This document shows, piece after piece, positions 12,210 through 16,106 of a stretch of DNA of 16,106 bases. The DNA is from JAGNHS01 sp964609695 (GTDB lineage: Bacteria; Bdellovibrionota; UBA2428). Numbering within the stretch: position 1 is the stretch's first letter; each line of letters opens with the position of its first letter. The notes under the pieces were generated by a model. That model saw only the letters and a list, made by a program, of their open reading frames with translations, searched no databases and was not told where the DNA came from. Made by a program: the position numbers and the translations under genes. The stretch covers positions 1 through 16,106 of the forward strand of contig CAZSSP010000038.1 of the NCBI GenBank assembly GCA_964609695.1. Direction: 5' to 3'.

Positions 12210-14717
12210 ATGGATGGAGTTAAGGTTCCAGCAAGAAAAGATGAGGTGTGGAATACTCCGCTTTATCACCAATACTGGGGACTCAAAGACCAAATCCCCG
12301 GCATTATCTTATTTTTTCAGTTGGGAGATTTTTTCGAACTCTTTGGCCAAGATGCTGTAGATGCGGCTCCTTTGCTAGAGGTGCAGCTCACTTCTCGAGA
12401 TCGCAAATCCGAAACACCAGTTCCTATGGGTGGAATTCCTATTCATGACTGGACATCCTACGCAGAAAAACTCTTATCTCGGGGATATAAAATTGCATTA
12501 GGTGAACAGCTTACAGACCCTGCGCAAAGTAAAATTGTGGAGCGCGGACTGACTCGGATTTTAACTCCGGGCCTTCCGATTGACTTCAAACACTTACCCA
12601 CAAAAAAACGTCATTACCTTTTGAGTTTAAGTGAAAATTCCCAAACTAATAAAGTTAATTTCTTGCTTCTTGATTTTTTAGAGCGCGATGTTTTTCGTGG
12701 ATCACTTGAAAATCTCGAAGAGCTACAAAGCTTTTTACTGCGTTTTGAACCTGCAGAAATTCTTGTGTCTCAAAATTTAGATTTATCAACGGCCTATTGG
12801 GGCGCACTAGAAACAAGAAAAGATTTGACTCAATTTGGAATTGCAGATGCTGAAGCTAATTTAAAAGACTATTTAAAATTCACACAGCGCTGGAGTGATG
12901 AGCAATTAAAAAAATATTGGCCCGAAGAAGAATTATCAACTGCTCCAACATATTTACAGCTTTCTTCTAATGCCGAAGATTTTGCCTTTGTATCGCCTCA
13001 AGTTTTTGATCAGTGGAATATTTTCCCAGAACTTTTTGAATTGCTCGATCAATGTGGATCCTCGTTGGGTTCTCGTAGATTGCGAGAAATGCTTTTTTCT
13101 CCTTTAAAAAATTCTAAAAGAATTCAAATTCGTCAAAAACTTTTTGCTTCTCTCGAGCATTACGGCGAAATATTGAGTGTCAGTAAAAAAGTTCACGATA
13201 TGGAACGCCTGTTGGGGCGTTTTAGGGTGGGCGTAGCACAACCCAAAGAGCTTTTGCGCTTTGTTCAGTCTATGCGACCCGTTCAGCAATTGTTAGAGTC
13301 TGAATCTCGAAGAGGAATTTGGCAAAACTTTTTTGAATCTGAATCCTTGCAATCTTTAAGTGATACAGCCGCCCATCTTGATGCCTTGGTACTTCGACTA
13401 GAGTCGGCTTTAAATGTGGATGTTGATACAGCTCGACTCGATGGTTTTAAGGATTTGATTCGTGAGTCTTATGATAAAGAGTTTGATCGCCTTAAAAATA
13501 TTTTCGCCGATACTCAAAAATGGTTAGAGTCTTATGAAAACGAACTTAAAACTCAAACCTCAATTCCAAGTTTAAAAATTCGCTATAATCGAATATTTGG
13601 TTTTTATATCGAAGTCACAAAAACTCACTCGGCTAAAGTTCCTTCAACTTTTGAGCGCCGTCAAACTATGGTGAACGCTGAGCGTTTTACTACGAGCGTG
13701 TTGTTAGCTAAAGAACGAGACTTACTTGAGGCCGAATCCAACATAGAAGCCCGAGCCAAAAAAATATTAGATCAATTGATGGAATCTATTCGTGAGCAAG
13801 ATAATTTTATAAAGCTCGCTCTAGTGGAATTCTCTTGGATTGATATGTGGGCTGGAGTTCGAAAATCCATAGAGGCTCTAGGGCGTTTTGGATCCTGGTG
13901 CGAGCCTAAAATCATAGACGGTCCGTCACAATTTGAAATAAAAGAAGGCCGCCATCCCTTAGTTGAAATTAGGCAATCTTCTTTTGTTTCGAATTCCTTG
14001 GGTCTCTCTGCTCAAGACAAAAGAATTATGCTTTTAACGGGGCCCAATATGGCCGGTAAATCTACTCTTATGCGCCAATCTGGAATTGCAATCTATATGG
14101 CTCAGTGTGGTTTTTGGGTGGCCGCAGAGTCTATGCAATGGACTCCCTTTGAAGGATTCTTTTCTCGAATGGGAGCCACCGATAGAATTTTGCAAGGTGA
14201 AAGCACTTTCATGGTTGAAATGAAAGAAATGTCTTCGATGTTGTCAAAAATGAACGATAAAAGTTTTTTACTAATTGATGAAATTGGTAGAGGCACATCG
14301 ACTCAAGATGGATTATCGATTGCTCAAGCATTGCTTGAGTATTTGCACGAAAAAACTAAAGCCATTGGAATTTTTGCAACTCATTATCATGAGCTCTCAG
14401 AAGTGGCTTCTCAGCTAAATCAGTGTGCTAATGCAAGCATGAGCATTCGTGAGTGGGAAGGCGAATTGATTTTCTTAAGAACTCTTGAATGGAAAGCGGC
14501 TTCTTCGAGCTATGGAATTCATGTGGCGGAGATGGCCGGAATACCTTCGAGCATTGTGGAGCGTGCAAGAAATCTTTTGAAAAAAGGGGATTCTTCAAAG
14601 CAGGATTCTTTGAAAACTGAAAAAAGCTTTATTGAGACTCAGAAAGCGCCAGTTAAGGAAAAAAAACTTCAAAAAGACAAAAACTCACTCGAAAATTTAC
14701 CCTTATTCAATGATTAG
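12210..14717 (+). CDS. mutS: DNA mismatch repair protein MutS
   Basis: A full-length 835-residue MutS (E. coli MutS has about 850). The mismatch-reading Phe-x-Glu motif is in GDFFELFGQDA (Phe41, Glu43). The clamp and lever domains run through the middle, with RYNRIFGFYIEVTK before the ATPase. The C-terminal ABC ATPase has Walker A GPNMAGKST (611-619), the signature-like FMVEMKEMSSML, Walker B LLIDEIGRGTSTQDG (Asp690-Glu691) and ATHYHEL. MutS recognises mispaired bases and recruits MutL. The ATG at 12210 has AGGGG only 2 nt upstream, too close to be ideal; a second ATG at 12214 is out of frame. The gene follows sufE on the same strand, separated by the repeat hairpin, and ends overlapping the convergent TPR gene by 4 nt. 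Confidence 0.98.
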   Translation: MDGVKVPARKDEVWNTPLYHQYWGLKDQIPGIILFFQLGDFFELFGQDAVDAAPLLEVQLTSRDRKSETPVPMGGIPIHDWTSYAEKLLSRGYKIALGEQLTDPAQSKIVERGLTRILTPGLPIDFKHLPTKKRHYLLSLSENSQTNKVNFLLLDFLERDVFRGSLENLEELQSFLLRFEPAEILVSQNLDLSTAYWGALETRKDLTQFGIADAEANLKDYLKFTQRWSDEQLKKYWPEEELSTAPTYLQLSSNAEDFAFVSPQVFDQWNIFPELFELLDQCGSSLGSRRLREMLFSPLKNSKRIQIRQKLFASLEHYGEILSVSKKVHDMERLLGRFRVGVAQPKELLRFVQSMRPVQQLLESESRRGIWQNFFESESLQSLSDTAAHLDALVLRLESALNVDVDTARLDGFKDLIRESYDKEFDRLKNIFADTQKWLESYENELKTQTSIPSLKIRYNRIFGFYIEVTKTHSAKVPSTFERRQTMVNAERFTTSVLLAKERDLLEAESNIEARAKKILDQLMESIREQDNFIKLALVEFSWIDMWAGVRKSIEALGRFGSWCEPKIIDGPSQFEIKEGRHPLVEIRQSSFVSNSLGLSAQDKRIMLLTGPNMAGKSTLMRQSGIAIYMAQCGFWVAAESMQWTPFEGFFSRMGATDRILQGESTFMVEMKEMSSMLSKMNDKSFLLIDEIGRGTSTQDGLSIAQALLEYLHEKTKAIGIFATHYHELSEVASQLNQCANASMSIREWEGELIFLRTLEWKAASSSYGIHVAEMAGIPSSIVERARNLLKKGDSSKQDSLKTEKSFIETQKAPVKEKKLQKDKNSLENLPLFND

Positions 14718-15508
14718 TGATGCTCTTCTTTGCCGTGTTCAGCACCGTGTTCGCCGCCAGTAGCCTCGCCCTCTGTAGATTTAGGGCGAAAGTTTTTTCT
14801 CTTACAAGCACCGCCTAATCGATTGAGGCGACCTTGAGCTTCTTCGTTGTCGGGGTCGTAATATAGAGAGAGACAAGTTGCGCTCACGGCATCGCCTCTG
14901 CGATCGAGAGCTTCGGAATTGCGCGCAATGCGATCTTCAATAGATGATTTTTGCCCTTCGCTAGCTTCAGGAATGCCTTTTTTGGCATTGCCCACATATA
15001 GTTTGCGAGCAGAAAGATAATAGCTTTGAGCTTTTTCAGGCTTGAGTTCACGAACCGCATAGTGATCGCCCAGTTCGATGAAGGGTCTCCAGTGGTCGGG
15101 GTTTTGGGCAGTGGCTTTTTCGAGCTCTTCGAGTGAAGCCTTGTAGTATTCTTCTCGTTTTTGAGCCTCGTTCGCTAAGCCAAGTTCCCAATACGAATAG
15201 CTGCTCAAAAAGAAGGCTTCCATTTCTTCGGGGTATTCCGTATAGATGCGTCTGAAAGTGTCTATGGCTGATAGGTGTTCTTTCTTTTTAAAGAAACAAT
15301 TGGCTTTATTCCAAAGTTCGACCTTTTTTTCTTGCGGCAATTTGCTGCAGTCTTGGCTTGTGCTGCTTTTGGCTATAGTCCCAGCTTTTTCAGGTGGAGT
15401 TGCAGGCTTTGCAGTGGCGCTTTCCTTTTTGTGAGTTTCCTTTTTTTCAGCATTGGCGAAAGTTAATATTGAAGCGATTCCACATAGGAGAAATATTTTT
15501 TTGAACAT
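14714..15508 (-). CDS. Exported TPR-repeat protein with His-rich tail
   Basis: A protein of about 264 residues with a Sec signal peptide: FKKIFLLCGIASILTFANA, cleaved after ANA. A Lys/Ala/Pro-rich linker follows (residues 22-50), then TPR-like helix pairs such as KVELWNKANCFFKKKEHLSAIDTFRRIYTEYPEEMEAFFLSSYSYWELG. Two or three further TPR-like pairs continue to about residue 225. TPR modules bind partner proteins, and this one would act in the periplasm. The C-terminus is His/Glu/Gly-rich (GGEHGAEHGKEEHH), possibly metal-binding. ATG at 15508 is chosen; a GTG directly before it (15511) is equally possible. It is divergent from mreB with about 130 nt between, which suggests but does not show an envelope or shape-related role. 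The exact function is unknown. Confidence 0.75.
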   Translation of the reverse strand: MFKKIFLLCGIASILTFANAEKKETHKKESATAKPATPPEKAGTIAKSSTSQDCSKLPQEKKVELWNKANCFFKKKEHLSAIDTFRRIYTEYPEEMEAFFLSSYSYWELGLANEAQKREEYYKASLEELEKATAQNPDHWRPFIELGDHYAVRELKPEKAQSYYLSARKLYVGNAKKGIPEASEGQKSSIEDRIARNSEALDRRGDAVSATCLSLYYDPDNEEAQGRLNRLGGACKRKNFRPKSTEGEATGGEHGAEHGKEEHH

Positions 15509-15642
15509 CACAAAACTAGTATATAGGAAAATTCTTAGACTTAAGTTTTTAGCCCCTGAAATGACGCCGTATACCGTAGTCTGGCTAAAGTTCCGAATAG
15601 ACTTGCCGCTTTAGGCAGAGTGACATTATTGTATAGATTGTA

Positions 15643-16106
15643 ATGGAGCTTTGGAGTCAGGTTAAAAGTTATCTTAGCAACGATATCGCTATCGACCTCG
15701 GTACGGCGAATACGCTTGTTTACGTCAAAAATTTAGGAATCGTGGTGAATGAGCCTAGTGTTGTGGCGATTCATAAAGATTCGCGTGGCCAAAAAAAGGT
15801 TATTGAAGTCGGTGCTGCAGCTAAAGAAATGCTTGGAAAAACTCCTGGAAGCATTAAGGCTATACGTCCGTTGAAAGACGGCGTTATTGCCGACTTTGAA
15901 GTGACCCAAGCTATGATTCGTGAGCTCATTCATAAAGCTCAAAAAAAGAAAACACTTTTTAGACCCCGAATTATGATTTGTATTCCTTATGGAATTACCG
16001 AAGTAGAAAAGCGCGCTGTAAAAGAAGCCGCTCTATCGGCCTCAGCTCGTGAAGTTTATTTGATTGAAGAACCTATGGCTGCTGCTATTGGTGCGGGACT
16101 TCCTAT
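15643..16106 (+). CDS. mreB: Rod shape-determining protein MreB, N-terminal part (cut by window edge)
   Basis: From ATG at 15643 the frame runs 154 codons to the right edge. The actin-fold motifs are clear: SNDIAIDLGTANTLVYV (phosphate-1 loop, Asp18-Leu-Gly-Thr), NEPSVVAI, IRPLKDGVIADF (75-85), PRIMICIPYGITEVEKRAVKEAA (108-130) and IEEPMAAAIGAGLP. The N-terminal MELWSQVKSYL is probably an amphipathic membrane-binding helix. MreB polymerises under the inner membrane and directs lateral peptidoglycan synthesis. No clear Shine-Dalgarno is visible; the start follows from the family's usual length before SNDIAIDLGTANT. Upstream, TTGCCG (15603-15608) and TATTGT (15627-15632) with an 18-bp spacer are a weak promoter candidate. 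The minus-strand frame inside this gene is a shadow. Confidence 0.97.
   Translation, partial: MELWSQVKSYLSNDIAIDLGTANTLVYVKNLGIVVNEPSVVAIHKDSRGQKKVIEVGAAAKEMLGKTPGSIKAIRPLKDGVIADFEVTQAMIRELIHKAQKKKTLFRPRIMICIPYGITEVEKRAVKEAALSASAREVYLIEEPMAAAIGAGLP

Noticed and set aside
15733..15942. Minus-strand open frame inside mreB
   Set aside because: The plus-strand frame is clearly MreB; the opposite frame is a shadow.

Overview
The window looks like a chromosomal piece of a Gram-negative, rod-shaped bacterium. It carries a TolC-type outer membrane protein, a Wzy/Wzz-type surface polysaccharide locus, RarA, MutS, SufE and MreB. Base composition is uneven. The mix (AT-rich, several GTG/TTG starts, few recognisable Shine-Dalgarno sites, sufE-mutS next to a TPR protein and mreB) would fit the Bdellovibrionota/Oligoflexia or another former deltaproteobacterial lineage. 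That placement is an inference, and no marker here proves it.

Layout. (1) 1-538: start of a TolC-family efflux protein, cut by the left edge. (2) 620-6944: surface polysaccharide locus with seven genes in mixed orientation: a WcaF-like acetyltransferase, a Wzy-like polymerase, a Wzz-like chain-length regulator, a second left-handed beta-helix acetyltransferase, a GT-D-like putative glycosyltransferase, a GT-A/GT2-like glycosyltransferase and a WecG/TagA/CpsF glycosyltransferase. Most of it is clearly more AT-rich than its flanks, which suggests a horizontally acquired or exchangeable block. It has a polymerase and length regulator, but no flippase, initiating phosphoglycosyltransferase, export pore or nucleotide-sugar enzymes inside the window. 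(3) 7049-8347: rarA, with much higher GC. (4) 8427-9604: a DUF4143-type AAA ATPase behind a perfect 15-bp inverted repeat wrapped around a probable leaderless promoter. (5) 9741-11491: a small membrane protein, then an overlapping pair formed by a signal-less lytic transglycosylase and an exported six-cysteine protein. (6) 11588-12187: sufE bracketed by four copies of a roughly 42-45 bp repeat, two of which form a 47-bp hairpin just before mutS. (7) 12210-14717 mutS, 14714-15511 an exported TPR protein (convergent, 4 nt overlap), and 15643 to the right edge the start of mreB.

Functional grouping. The polysaccharide genes plausibly decorate, polymerise and length-control one capsule, O-antigen or exopolysaccharide. 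rarA and mutS are genome-maintenance genes, sufE feeds Fe-S assembly and mreB drives rod shape. The parts least explained by standard annotation are the repeat family around sufE, the transglycosylase/cysteine-rich pair, and the operator-like repeat of the DUF4143 gene. No tRNA, rRNA, CRISPR array or transposase was recognised, and no stretch over about 160 bases lacks a gene.
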